A stretch of 64,000 bases of DNA, from the NCBI RefSeq assembly GCF_900108095.1, contig NZ_FNWL01000002.1, forward strand, positions 1 to 64,000, written 5' to 3'. The DNA is from Natronorubrum sediminis (GTDB lineage: Archaea; Halobacteriota; Halobacteria; Halobacteriales; Natrialbaceae). Below are positions 1 to 12,059 of this stretch, in pieces (within the stretch, counting starts at the first letter, position 1; each line of letters starts with the position of its first letter). The position numbers and the translations under genes are program-made. The notes under the pieces were generated by a model. It searched no databases and was not told where the DNA came from. It saw nothing but the letters and a program-made list of their open reading frames with translations.

Positions 1-11
1 GGATCACTCCG

Positions 12-45
12 GTTCGAAGGGGTTATGTACCCCGGATGGCTTAGG
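12..45 (+). promoter_or_regulatory. Likely rRNA operon promoter
   Basis: A TTCGA-type element (13-17) is followed by TTATGTACCCC at 23-33, which resembles the repeated promoter unit I recall from haloarchaeal rRNA leaders (TTCGA...TTATGTA, with initiation about 25 bases downstream). Only one copy is inside the window. Upstream copies, usual in this group, would lie before base 1. Confidence 0.5.
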
Positions 46-105
46 AGTAGATCCGAAGGAAATGAGAATCCTACCCCTGCGGTCCGCCGTATAGATGGGA
101 TTTGA

Positions 106-166
106 TGTTAGCCTTGGTAGTTCGGTGTCGCTTGATCGGTCGGCGATCTGGGGGACATCGAACGTG
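106..166 (+). other. 16S rRNA processing stem, 5' arm
   Basis: Bases 106-122 are the exact reverse complement of 1829-1845, and 157-166 of 1788-1797. Between them lie partly pairing stretches. This is the long stem that brings both ends of pre-16S together and carries the bulge-helix-bulge cut by the tRNA splicing endonuclease in halophilic archaea. The pairing is seen directly; the cut sites are inferred. Confidence 0.85.
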
Positions 167-252
167 GACCCATGTGTGAGTGTGTATCTTGGATACGACA
201 TTCACCGCCAAATTTAGCCCTCCCAGCTCATTGGGGCTGGGAGTTAGATAGC

Positions 253-1725
<1,473 letters not shown>

Positions 1726-1787
1726 ACAGACCGGGACTGGGGCGTCGCCCCAGCCCAGAAGCCGTGACGGTTTTCCGTCACGCAGTT

Positions 1788-1845
1788 CACGTTCGATCGC
1801 CCACCGTTAGGCCGATCGAGCACCTCAGAACTACCAAGGCTAACA
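1788..1845 (+). other. 16S rRNA processing stem, 3' arm
   Basis: This segment pairs with 106-166. The 17 bases 1829-1845 match 106-122 perfectly as reverse complement, and 1788-1797 matches 157-166. Two local hairpins lie between 16S and this arm, one closed by CTGGGGC/GCCCCAG and one by CCGTGACG/CGTCACG. Confidence 0.85.
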
Positions 1846-1878
1846 CTCACCTCGTGTCCACCATCGAGTGGTGGACGT

Positions 1879-1950
1879 GGGCCCATAGCTCAGTGGTAGA
1901 GTGCCTCCTTTGCAAGGAGGATGCCCAGGGTTCGAATCCCTGTGGGTCCA
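1879..1950 (+). tRNA. tRNA-Ala (anticodon TGC)
   Basis: A complete 72-base cloverleaf. The acceptor stem is GGGCCCA with TGGGTCC and discriminator A. The D arm is GCTCAGTGGTAGAGT, the anticodon stem CCTCC/GGAGG has loop TTTGCAA (anticodon 1911-1913), and the T arm holds GGTTCGAATCC. CCA is not encoded. It sits in the 16S-23S spacer, where Euryarchaeota usually place tRNA-Ala, and is co-transcribed with the rRNAs. Confidence 0.98.
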
Positions 1951-2096
1951 TGACTCGGAGGAAATCACGGATCGTGTCCCTTAAGTGGGAGACGACCCGA
2001 GGATTGAATCCGAAGCAGAACCGATGCACCAGCCCGCGCAAGTGTGGCTGGGAAGGGTCAATGCAGGCCGGCCGTCTACCGGCGTGCAGATGAGAC

Positions 2097-2144
2097 TGTG
2101 TGTACGTGTAGTCCAGGCGTCCACTGGACCCGTTCCCGGGTCAC
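2097..2144 (+). other. 23S rRNA processing stem, 5' arm
   Basis: GTGTAGTCCA (2106-2115) and GGACCCGTT (2126-2134) are exact reverse complements of 5152-5161 and 5133-5141. The unpaired stretches between the two helices are as expected for a bulge-helix-bulge substrate. A separate hairpin (GATTACATC, loop TTT, 2150-2170) follows just before the 23S start. Confidence 0.85.
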
Positions 2145-2186
2145 TTAACGATTACATCTTTGATGTAATCCCGATCCGATGAACGT

Positions 2187-5096
<2,910 letters not shown>

Positions 5097-5121
5097 AGTC
5101 ATACATTATCGCATTGGATCC

Positions 5122-5170
5122 GTGACGCGGAGAACGGGTCCGGACGCAAACTGGACTACACATACACACG
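5122..5170 (+). other. 23S rRNA processing stem, 3' arm
   Basis: This segment pairs with 2097-2144 through AACGGGTCC (5133-5141) and TGGACTACAC (5152-5161), with a further TACACAC match at the base. Confidence 0.85.
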
Positions 5171-5181
5171 GTCAGAGGCCA

Positions 5182-5222
5182 CCGATTACGGTTTAGCGAC
5201 GGTTCGAGTCCGTTGATCGGCA
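5182..5222 (+). ncRNA. tRNA-like element in front of 5S rRNA
   Basis: CCGAT (5182-5186) pairs with ATCGG (5216-5220), and inside it a T-arm-like hairpin has stem ACGG/CCGT around loop TTCGAGT (5203-5209). The 3' end is directly followed by the 5S sequence. In Haloferax volcanii a tRNA-like structure in this position is reported as the substrate for tRNase Z in making the 5S 5' end. I recall that work but cannot verify it here; applying it to this genome is inference. Confidence 0.6.
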
Positions 5223-5343
5223 TTACGGCGGCCAGAGCGACGAGGTGCCTCCCGTACCCATCCCGAACACGGAAGATAAGCTCGTCTGCGTATCGGCACG
5301 TACTGGAGTGCGCGAGCCTCTGGGATCCCCGATTCGCCGCCTT
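5223..5343 (+). rRNA. 5S ribosomal RNA
   Basis: About 121 bases, with terminal stem ACGGCGGC/GCCGCC and the conserved CCCGTACCCATCCCGAACACG block. TACTGGAGTGCGCGAGCCTCTGGGA follows in the 3' half. It is the last gene of the rRNA operon and is followed by a terminator. Confidence 0.95.
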
Positions 5344-5356
5344 CACTCATACTTCA

Positions 5357-5388
5357 AAGCCGACTCCTTCACGGGGGTCGGCTTTTTT
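5357..5388 (+). terminator. rRNA operon terminator
   Basis: GCCGAC and GTCGGC form a stem around a GC-rich loop and are followed by TTTTTT at 5383-5388. A T-run is the main archaeal termination signal. A second hairpin, CAGAGCAAC/GTTGCTCTG (5398-5421), follows without a T-run. Confidence 0.75.
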
Positions 5389-5792
5389 CATGTATTGCAG
5401 AGCAACGGTGCTGTTGCTCTGTGAAATTACTCTCGAGAGTGGATACACAGTTCGTTCGCGAATCAAATACACACGGAGAAACGATGGCTGATTCGACTAC
5501 CGATTCGGTAGTCACTCTTGAATGTTAAAGAGTGTCACCCGGAACACTAACGTCCAGCCTCATCCCGTGGCGGCATGCCGCGTCAGCTGGCTAACCCTCG
5601 TGCCGGGCGGAGGAGTAACAATTCTCCTCAGCGGGTGGGCACTGCCCACCGAGTGTATCGCGTGCCCGGGTTCGCCGTACTGTCATCGCACCCGAATGGG
5701 TAGACTCGGACGGGGACTAAAGGCACGCAGTTGTACTAACGTCTTCCACCGTTTAACCCTTGCTGCGCGCGTCGAACGGACGCGGTAGTGCG
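5389..5792. other. Gene-free, hairpin-rich region after 5S
   Basis: No convincing protein gene or tRNA is present in these 400 bases. Several strong inverted repeats are: 5398-5421, a 19-base palindrome 5495-5513, CACTCTT/AAGAGTG 5514-5534, and a three-way-junction-like fold. In that fold CCGGGC (5603-5608) pairs with GCCCGG (5664-5669) and encloses GAGGAG/CTCCTC and GGTGGGC/GCCCACC hairpins. CGTGCC (5661-5666) can also pair with GGCACG (5732-5737). The tRNA-Cys usual at this place in haloarchaea is absent. It could encode a structured RNA; the strand is unknown, but plus is likelier because it follows the operon. Confidence 0.5.
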
Positions 5793-6621
5793 TTATTCTT
5801 CGCGCTCGTCGGGATCGTTGTATGTTTGCGGTGCCGGCTCTGGAGCAACGACTTCGCCATCACCCGGCTGTTCTGGAACGTACGAGAGCTGACCGTTGCT
5901 ATCTGGCGAGTCGCCTTCCGTCCAGGGAAGTCCAGGGTCAGGCTGTGGCTCGCGGCGGGTGGAGATGAACGTGTAGTTGTAGCCCTGATTCCTCCTGTGG
6001 GAAACTCGCTGGTACGGGAACTGGGTCGTCGAGGGTCTCGAGTGCTTCGAGCCATTGATTTTGGTGCATTGTATCACGGGCGATGAGGTAGGAGAGCATC
6101 TCCTCCATGCCAGGATCGTCGGTGAGTTCGTACAGTCGTGTCGCGAGCAGTCGGCCAGTCGATTCAGCCATAACGTTCGCGTAGAGGTCGGCTGCGAGGT
6201 TTCCGGAGGCGACGATGGTTCCGGCGTCGAACGGGACGCCGTTGCTGTCGATCGGCATGGCCGACTGCCCGGCGGATAGCAGGTGACGTGGTGTCTGATC
6301 GGTCATCGATGCGGCCATGGCAGCGTGTTCTCTGGCTTCGTATGCCTCTTCGAGGAGGTCGTCGGGTGCACCCCGAAGGTGTTCTGTGACGGCGCTCGCG
6401 AGCATTTCGATGTGGCCGAGTTCTTCAGTTGCGGTCTCGAGCAAGAGGTTTCTGAACTGTTCGTGTTCCGGCGGGAGCGCCCAAGCTTGGAACATGTATT
6501 GCATTGCGACGCGAATCTCTCCTTCGGCACCGCCGATGGCCTGTTGGAGGAGTTTTGCGAAGTGCGGATCCGGTTCGTCGACGGTGACTTCGAATTGCAG
6601 TTCTGGTTCGTGAAAGAACAC
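5793..6621 (-). pseudogene. Manganese catalase, one-base frameshift
   Basis: Non-heme dimanganese catalase, which breaks down hydrogen peroxide. The first 210 or so residues (GTG start at 6621) carry the dimanganese ligands of the family: E35 in the first helix, EELGH near 66-70, E153 and H186 in DTMHQNQW. The frame then slips near 5988. After FPQEE the family's C-terminal continuation (NYTFISTRREP and a long acidic tail) is found in the neighbouring frame, ending at 5793. Removing one base, most likely the A at 5988 on the plus strand, gives a single 275-residue protein of normal family length. The core catalytic helices are intact, so the truncated form might fold, but the conserved tail would be lost. 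A TATA-like box lies near 6647-6655. A sequencing error is the main alternative to a real mutation. Confidence 0.85.
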
Positions 6622-6712
6622 TCGTCGGATCGGGCTGTATCCCGTGTGAATTAGTCTCGGCGAGGTGATTCAGAACACGTCGAAAAAGCGTGTGTTCGTC
6701 GTTTCGGTTTGG

Positions 6713-8104
6713 TTAGTAAACGTAGTCGTCTTCCTGGAGCTGCACGTAGTTGCCGTTACGGTACTCGAACTTTTTCTTCTTGTAGAGGAGGAGTATCTTC
6801 GAGGCGCTCACACCAGCGGAGTAGCGGTTGCTGATGAGCGCGTTCGACCCATTGCCGCCTTGCATTTTGGTGACGGTGTCGAATGCCCAGTCCCAGTCGT
6901 CGGGGCCGTAATCTTTGACGATGTCGGCGAACGCGACGTTTCGAAGGATTTCGTCGCCGATTGCGCGCTTCCAGATCTCGTTATAGTGTTCGAGTGAGTC
7001 GGTCGCGGCGAGTCGGCCGGCGATTTTTCCCGTTCGGACGGCCACGTGGTATCCACCTTCGTGGAACGCGGAGGTCGTTCCCATTGCGCCACCAGCGACG
7101 GCGATGTTCGCGCCGACGGGAGACTCGATCGGGCGGGTCGAAGAGATGGGATAGGTTTCGGTCCCCTTCGATTTTCCGCGGTCTTCGACGATCGGAATGT
7201 CTTCCTCGATGTCGTACTCGTCACCGTACTCGAGTTCGAGCAGGCGTTCGATGTACTCAGAGCCGGTGGGGAGTTGGTCGTCGGTTGGCTCGAGGAGTTT
7301 GTATGAGCCAGGATTCTCGACGTCCTCGAGTGTCATGCCGATGGGCATCGTGAGCCCGACGCGTGCGACCGTGCCGTCGTTGGGGAATACCCACGGATAG
7401 GCGGTTTCGCCGGGCATGTACCCCCACCAGAATTTGAGGGTGTCTTCGAACTCCGCGAAGAGTTCGTCGGGGAACTCTCGGTACTCCTGGTAAGCGATAT
7501 GATTCGCTTTGGGAGGTGAGAGTTGCTCGGCAATGGAGCGTCCCGGCGTCGTAAACTGATCGAGGGCATCGAGCGTGATCCGACGCTGGGGACCGTCGGC
7601 GAGAACGACGTACTGAGCGTCGAGTTGCTCGCCACTCGAGAGAGTGAGCGTGTGCGTCGGCCCCTCTGAACTCGAGGCGTGGAGGTCGGTTTCGAGGTCT
7701 TTGACGCTCGTTCCAACCCGGAGGTCGGCACCGGCGTCCTCGGCACGTTCGTAGAGCCAGTCGTCCATCCGTGCACGGTGGAAGGTGTATCCGAATTTCG
7801 AGTAACTGGCGTCGATCCCAGTCGTCGTCATCTCGACTGAACTGTTTGGACCGACGAATTCGGTCGACTCGAGTTCCCGATGAACGATGTGGTCTGGGAT
7901 CTCTTCGTACTCGAAATCCATGATGTCGATCCAGTAGTCGAGCATTCCGGCGGCGTCGGTCGAGTCGGGACCGAGTTCGTCGCGGTCTTCCCGCGGGACG
8001 CCTTGCTCGAAGAGGACCGTCTCGGCGCCGTGGGCAGCGGCCCGTTCGGCCGCGGATGCGCCCGCGGGGCCGCCACCGACGATCGCGACGTCAACGCGTT
8101 CCAT
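6713..8104 (-). CDS. Geranylgeranyl reductase family FAD oxidoreductase
   Basis: 463 residues. The N-terminus VDVAIVGGGPAGASAAERAA is a dinucleotide-binding Rossmann motif for FAD. The middle and C-terminal parts (a VLADGPQRR-type FAD segment and the late GGAMGTTSAFHEGGYHVAVR segment) fit the geranylgeranyl reductase/electron-transfer flavoprotein-dehydrogenase group. Such enzymes saturate isoprenoid chains of archaeal lipids or oxidise quinols; the substrate cannot be read from sequence. I chose the ATG at 8104 because a TATA-like box (8128-8136) lies 25-32 bases upstream and the longer frame runs antisense into the next gene. It is divergent from the 2-hydroxyacid dehydrogenase. Confidence 0.85.
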   Translation of the reverse strand: MERVDVAIVGGGPAGASAAERAAAHGAETVLFEQGVPREDRDELGPDSTDAAGMLDYWIDIMDFEYEEIPDHIVHRELESTEFVGPNSSVEMTTTGIDASYSKFGYTFHRARMDDWLYERAEDAGADLRVGTSVKDLETDLHASSSEGPTHTLTLSSGEQLDAQYVVLADGPQRRITLDALDQFTTPGRSIAEQLSPPKANHIAYQEYREFPDELFAEFEDTLKFWWGYMPGETAYPWVFPNDGTVARVGLTMPIGMTLEDVENPGSYKLLEPTDDQLPTGSEYIERLLELEYGDEYDIEEDIPIVEDRGKSKGTETYPISSTRPIESPVGANIAVAGGAMGTTSAFHEGGYHVAVRTGKIAGRLAATDSLEHYNEIWKRAIGDEILRNVAFADIVKDYGPDDWDWAFDTVTKMQGGNGSNALISNRYSAGVSASKILLLYKKKKFEYRNGNYVQLQEDDYVY

Positions 8105-8127
8105 ACTCCATTGGGACTCAGTCGCCC

Positions 8128-8136
8128 GTATTAAAC
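8128..8136 (-). promoter_or_regulatory. TATA box of the flavoprotein gene
   Basis: GTTTAATAC on the minus strand, 24-32 bases before the ATG at 8104, implies an almost leaderless mRNA. Confidence 0.6.
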
Positions 8137-8261
8137 TGCGTGAATTTCGTATCAGAGACCAAGGCCACTCGAGATTTCTGGTCGAGGGGGAGGAAACTCG
8201 AGTACGGAGAGGGAGCTCTGGGAGACGAACGTTTTTGATTCGGCCGACCGAGGCACCGAGT

Positions 8262-9233
8262 ATGAGCGAGTCTGACACGGCTGAACTCCTCGTCCTCCGT
8301 CGGGGCGCACACGGAATGCCGATCGAATCGTACGCGGATGCGCTCCGCACGCGGCTTCCGGAGTGGGATGTAACCCTTGCCCGGACGCCCACCGCAGAAC
8401 GTGACTTGATCGAGGATGCTCGATTCGTCACCGGAATGACGCTCGACGAGGAGTTGCTCGAGCACGCACGTTCGATCGAGGTGTTCGGGTGTGCGTACGC
8501 GGGGACTGGCCATCTTCCGCTCACGGAACTCGAAGAGCGGGACGTGACAGTTACGAACGCGTCGGGTGTACACGGGCCGAACATCGGCGAGCACGTCCTC
8601 GGTGCGATCCTTCGATTTACGCGTCGCTTCCACGTCGGGGCTCGTCGACAGGAGCGGCGGGAGTGGCGTCACTACAAGACCCACGAATTGCAGGGCTCGA
8701 CGGTGACAATCGTCGGATTGGGTGCGATCGGACGGGCCGTGTGCGAGCGTCTCGAGGCGTTTGGCGTCGAAACTGTTGGGGTACGCTACTCGCCGGAGAA
8801 GGGCGGGCCGACGGACGAAGTAATTGGATTCGACGACGAGGAGTTCGAGGATGCACTGGCACGAACCGAGTACCTCGTTCTCGCGTGTCCGCTCACGGAG
8901 ACGACTCGCGGGCTTATCGATCGAGAAGCCCTCGTGACGATCGATCCGAACGCGATTCTCGTCAACGTCGCGCGAGGGCCGGTCGTCGAAACGGACGCGC
9001 TGCTCCGGGCCCTTCGATCTGGATGGATACGCGGGGCAGCACTCGACGTTACCGATCCCGAACCGCTGCCAGAAGCCCATCCGCTGTGGACGTTCGAGAA
9101 CGTCCAGATCACGCCACACAACGCGGGCCACACGCCGAAGTACTATGACCGACTCGCAGACATCGTCGCGGAGAACGCCAGTCGGTTCCGAGCCGACCCG
9201 AACGCGGACCTCGAGAATCAGATCGACTTGTAG
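8262..9233 (+). CDS. D-isomer-specific 2-hydroxyacid dehydrogenase
   Basis: 323 residues. It belongs to the NAD(P)-dependent family that includes phosphoglycerate, lactate and hydroxypyruvate dehydrogenases. The NAD-binding motif VGLGAIGRAVCERL lies mid-protein. NVARGPVVETDAL carries the conserved arginine. The late TPHNAGHTPKY contains the catalytic histidine, preceded by the conserved DPEPLP. The start at 8262 (MSESDTAEL) was preferred over 8235 because a TATA-like GTTTTTGA (8231-8238) lies about 25 bases before it. The substrate is not predictable; a 3-phosphoglycerate dehydrogenase-like role is only one option. Confidence 0.88.
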   Translation: MSESDTAELLVLRRGAHGMPIESYADALRTRLPEWDVTLARTPTAERDLIEDARFVTGMTLDEELLEHARSIEVFGCAYAGTGHLPLTELEERDVTVTNASGVHGPNIGEHVLGAILRFTRRFHVGARRQERREWRHYKTHELQGSTVTIVGLGAIGRAVCERLEAFGVETVGVRYSPEKGGPTDEVIGFDDEEFEDALARTEYLVLACPLTETTRGLIDREALVTIDPNAILVNVARGPVVETDALLRALRSGWIRGAALDVTDPEPLPEAHPLWTFENVQITPHNAGHTPKYYDRLADIVAENASRFRADPNADLENQIDL

Positions 9234-9386
9234 CTGGCGTGGTCACGACGGCGTTCGGTCCCAGTTGTGTCGACTGCAGTTTTTTCACGGTGACGTTCGT
9301 ACAGCAGGTATGGTAAAACGGACCGGGGCTGCTCGACCGAAATCGAGCGTTGATTCGAGAGTATTGCATCGAGCGGGGAGAGTGCG

Positions 9387-9818
9387 ATGACACTCTCGTT
9401 CGACGGGACGGTTATCGTTCCCGCGGCAGATCCGGACGACGGGGAACGGACGGCGACGGCACTCGCCCCGCATCTCACTGCCTCGAGTACGGTGATCGTC
9501 GTCAACGTCGTCGAAAAATCGGGTGGCGGAATCGACAAGGCACCGGTCGCACAGCGCGAGGAACACGCCGAAGACATCTTCAGGCGCACGCGGTCCCCGC
9601 TCGAGCAAACGGACGCGACGGTCGAAACGGAGATCCTCTACGGGACGGATATCGTCGAGCGGGTGTTCACCGAAGCAGGGGACCAGAACGCCGATGCCGT
9701 GGTGTTCGTTCCGCGAGCGGGAAACCGTCTCGCAGAATTACTCACCGGCGACGTTGCCCGACGAATGGTCAAGGAAGCGTCGGTTCCTGTTGTTGCATTG
9801 CCCCAGACCGACGTTTAA
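9387..9818 (+). CDS. Universal stress protein (UspA) family
   Basis: 143 residues with the alpha/beta fold of UspA. The N-terminal strand GTVIVPAADP is followed by the C-terminal part ADAVVFVPRAGNRLAELLTGDVARRMVKEASVPVVAL. The usual ATP-binding G-x2-G-x9-G(S/T) pattern is only loosely kept, with RAGNR instead of the glycine-rich core, so ATP binding is doubtful. Haloarchaea carry dozens of these, often beside transporters; here it stands alone. The role in stress response is known for the family, not for this member. Confidence 0.8.
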   Translation: MTLSFDGTVIVPAADPDDGERTATALAPHLTASSTVIVVNVVEKSGGGIDKAPVAQREEHAEDIFRRTRSPLEQTDATVETEILYGTDIVERVFTEAGDQNADAVVFVPRAGNRLAELLTGDVARRMVKEASVPVVALPQTDV

Positions 9819-9877
9819 GCGAGGCTGGTGCAGTTTTGACGTTGCTGTGGTTTCTTCGTCGAACCCGAGTTCGGAGA

Positions 9878-10309
9878 TTACTGGTTGCTGTATTCGTTTC
9901 CAGTCGTTGCTTCGACAGTTTCCGCTCGCGCAAGTAGTGACTCGCTCGCCGGGCCCGACGTAACGGTGTTCGCGTCGATATCGAAGTCAACCGCACCAGC
10001 GGCTTCCAGTTTCGGAATGTGAAGGTGGCGAAGTGAGAGCATGACGCGACGGCGAGTGCCTAACAGTGCGTCGCCGTAGTCTGCAATCGCACTGCGGTCT
10101 TCGTCGTGTTCCGTGATCGCGATGTGGTCTGCTAGCTCCGCGAGCGAAACCGATTCGTCGGCCTCCTCGAGATAGTGAAGAACGTAGTGTCGGCGGTGGT
10201 TTGCGAGTACATCGAGCGACTGTGAACGACTGTTATCTGCATCCGCGTCCGTCGAAGACGACCCCGTAATTGGCGTCAACGATTCAGGGTCGGAGATTGC
10301 GGGAAGCAT
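9878..10309 (-). CDS. DUF7344-type winged-helix protein
   Basis: 143 residues. The core, LDVLANHRRHYVLHYLEE followed by SLAELADHIA, RRVMLSLRHLHIPKLEAAG and a short beta hairpin, is the haloarchaeal DUF7344 pattern: an HTH with a winged extension whose LHH-P-L segment packs on the HTH. Such proteins are presumed transcription regulators, often very numerous per genome. The first 35 residues and the tail are low-complexity. Targets are unknown. Confidence 0.78.
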   Translation of the reverse strand: MLPAISDPESLTPITGSSSTDADADNSRSQSLDVLANHRRHYVLHYLEEADESVSLAELADHIAITEHDEDRSAIADYGDALLGTRRRVMLSLRHLHIPKLEAAGAVDFDIDANTVTSGPASESLLARAETVEATTGNEYSNQ

Positions 10310-10395
10310 ACCCCATCGTTGGGAGTGGGTGTACTAGTACACGCCGCCAAAGTGAACAGGTGGCTCTCGAGAGTCAGTGTCGGTAACTGACTGCT

Positions 10396-11430
10396 TTAGA
10401 GCAGGCCGTTCTCGAGGAGGAGTTCGCCGTTCAGGACGCTCGCACCGGCAGCACCGCGAATCGTGTTGTGGGCGAGGCAGTTGTACTGGAGACCGAACGG
10501 CGTTTCCTGCAGGCCGCCTGCGCCGATGGCCATGCCGTCGCCAAGCGTCCGGTCCATTCGTGGCTGCGGTCGGTCCGGTTCGTCGAACACGTGGATGAGC
10601 GGGTCGGGCGAGGAGCGAAGGTCGAGCGACGGGTACGCTTCCATCGCCGATGCAGCCTCTTCGGTGGTCAGATCGTCTTCGGTTTCGACCCAGACGTTCT
10701 CGAGGTGACCGTCGATCGTCGGGATGCGGTTACACGAGGCCGAGACGTTCATCTCGTTGTGGCTCAGTTCGGCACCGTCGAACGAACCGAGTAGTTTCCG
10801 AGATTCGGTCTCGAGTTTGTCCTCCTCGCTGCCGATATGGGGAATCGCGTTGTCGATAATTTCCATCGAGGAGACGCCGTCGTAGCCTGCGCCGGAGACG
10901 GCTTGCAGGGTGGAGACGTGGACCTTCTCGAGGCCGTATTCGGCTAGTGCGGCGAGCGTGGGGACGAAGGTGATCGTCGAGCAGTTGGGGTTCTTGACCA
11001 TCGCGCCGTCCCAGCCGCGTTCGTCTCGCTGGACCTCGAGGAGGTCGAGGTGGTCGGCGTTGACTTCGGGGATGACGAGTGGAATGTCGTCAGCCATGCG
11101 CCCATTCGAGGAGTTCGAGGAGACGACGTAGCCGTCTTCACAGAAGCCGGGTTCGACGTCTGCGCCGATGCTCGAGGGGAGCGAGGAGAACAACAGGTCG
11201 ACGTCGTTTGGAACCTCGTCTGGATCCGTCGCGGTGACGGTCATCTCGGCGACGTCGCTGGGGATCGGGCTGTCGACACGCCACTTTGCGGCCTGTCGGT
11301 AGGTCTTGCCAGCGCTGGAGTCACTTGCGGTCAATGCGGCGATTTCGAACTCCGGGTGGGGTTCGAGAAGCTGAATTAGTCGCTGTCCAACGGCACCGGT
11401 TGCGCCGAGGACGCCAACTCGTACTGCCAT
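10396..11430 (-). CDS. asd: Aspartate-semialdehyde dehydrogenase
   Basis: 344 residues. It reduces aspartyl phosphate to aspartate semialdehyde with NADPH, the branch point to lysine, threonine and methionine. GVLGATGAVGQRLIQLL is the NADP-binding loop. MVKNPNCSTITFVP carries the catalytic cysteine, and SGAGYDGVSSMEI follows it, as in the archaeal/fungal form of the enzyme. I chose the ATG at 11430; the upstream in-frame extension has no family similarity. A TATA-like CGTTTTGC lies about 25-30 bases upstream. The gene stands alone. Confidence 0.95.
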   Translation of the reverse strand: MAVRVGVLGATGAVGQRLIQLLEPHPEFEIAALTASDSSAGKTYRQAAKWRVDSPIPSDVAEMTVTATDPDEVPNDVDLLFSSLPSSIGADVEPGFCEDGYVVSSNSSNGRMADDIPLVIPEVNADHLDLLEVQRDERGWDGAMVKNPNCSTITFVPTLAALAEYGLEKVHVSTLQAVSGAGYDGVSSMEIIDNAIPHIGSEEDKLETESRKLLGSFDGAELSHNEMNVSASCNRIPTIDGHLENVWVETEDDLTTEEAASAMEAYPSLDLRSSPDPLIHVFDEPDRPQPRMDRTLGDGMAIGAGGLQETPFGLQYNCLAHNTIRGAAGASVLNGELLLENGLL

Positions 11431-11603
11431 TTTCCCGGACTCAGGGTTGTGTCCGCAAAACGGTTTGGGTTTTCGTCTCACGTGTCGGCGTCACGAACCG
11501 GTGGTACAACGCCGTGGACGGTCGTAACTCGAGATCAAATCGTGATCAGAGACTTTCAGACCAACCGATACGAGTGCGTCGGTAGTGGGCGGCCATAGAA
11601 GAG

Positions 11604-11611
11604 GTTAAGAA
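11604..11611 (+). promoter_or_regulatory. TATA box before leader ORF at 11634
   Basis: GTTAAGAA sits 23-30 bases before an ATG at 11634, so transcription probably starts at or next to that ATG. Confidence 0.5.
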
Positions 11612-11633
11612 ACCCGAGTGGAATGTAGTACCC

Positions 11634-11684
11634 ATGTACGTCCAACAGGTTCGATTCGAATCGAACGCGGGGTGGTCCAAGTGA
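11634..11684 (+). CDS. 16-residue leader ORF (possible)
   Basis: An ATG placed at leaderless distance from a TATA box opens a 16-codon frame (MYVQQVRFESNAGWSK). Its TGA stop overlaps the GTG start of the next gene as GTGA. I see the frame and the overlap directly. That it is translated and couples translation of the next gene is inference. It is too short to judge by codon use. Confidence 0.35.
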   Translation: MYVQQVRFESNAGWSK

Positions 11685-11932
11685 CGAGTTCGACCGCTAA
11701 CTCGAGCGGCGTCGGTCCGTTCGATACTCGTTTCCAGACAGGTGCTGCGGTACTCTCCGGAGTGTTCTTCCTGGTTGCGCTCGCCATCGGCTGGCTCGGG
11801 TACGACGGCGCAGAGCTTCTGGGTACCGAACTCAACGTGGTATCGGGCGCAGCAGGTCTCATGGTCCTCAGTTTCTTCGGCGTCATCTCGCTCGTCGTCG
11901 CAACGTACATGGAGCCCGGATTCGACCACTGA
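11681..11932 (+). CDS. Small two-helix membrane protein
   Basis: 83 residues. After about 18 polar residues there are two hydrophobic segments, TGAAVLSGVFFLVALAIGWLG and a second one starting at NVVSGAAGLMVLSFFGVISL, ending MEPGFDH. I do not recognise a named family; it looks like a conserved haloarchaeal hypothetical. No ATG exists in frame near the start of similarity-like sequence. I took GTG 11681 because it overlaps the stop of the upstream mini-ORF; GTG 11672 is an alternative. Confidence 0.6.
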   Translation: MTSSTANSSGVGPFDTRFQTGAAVLSGVFFLVALAIGWLGYDGAELLGTELNVVSGAAGLMVLSFFGVISLVVATYMEPGFDH

Positions 11933-12059
11933 GACGCCACTATCCTCGCAGCGTTCGCTTCACTTCTGACTTGGAGACATCAACTTCGCAGTCAAACGTC
12001 CGTCCACGCACCGACGGCTCCCGTGGCTCGTCGTCGTCGAACTCGAGGAAAATACTCGC

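Noticed and set aside
5640..5760. A true second copy of the 23S 3' end
   Set aside because: Only short words (TAGACTCGG, AAGGCA, GTTG, ACTAA) match in order with gaps; that may be chance, so it was kept only as a hint in the first finding.
5389..5792. tRNA-Cys or another tRNA after 5S
   Set aside because: I looked for acceptor, anticodon and T-arm patterns; the T-like GGGTTCGCC at 5668-5676 has no matching stems for a cloverleaf.
5389..5792. SRP (7S) RNA or RNase P RNA in the region after 5S
   Set aside because: No SRP helix 8 motif (GGAAG/GGAGC type) and no RNase P GAGGAAAGTCC motif are present.
8105..8584. 160-residue N-terminal extension of the flavoprotein
   Set aside because: It is antisense to the 2-hydroxyacid dehydrogenase, and the FAD motif must lie close to the N-terminus.
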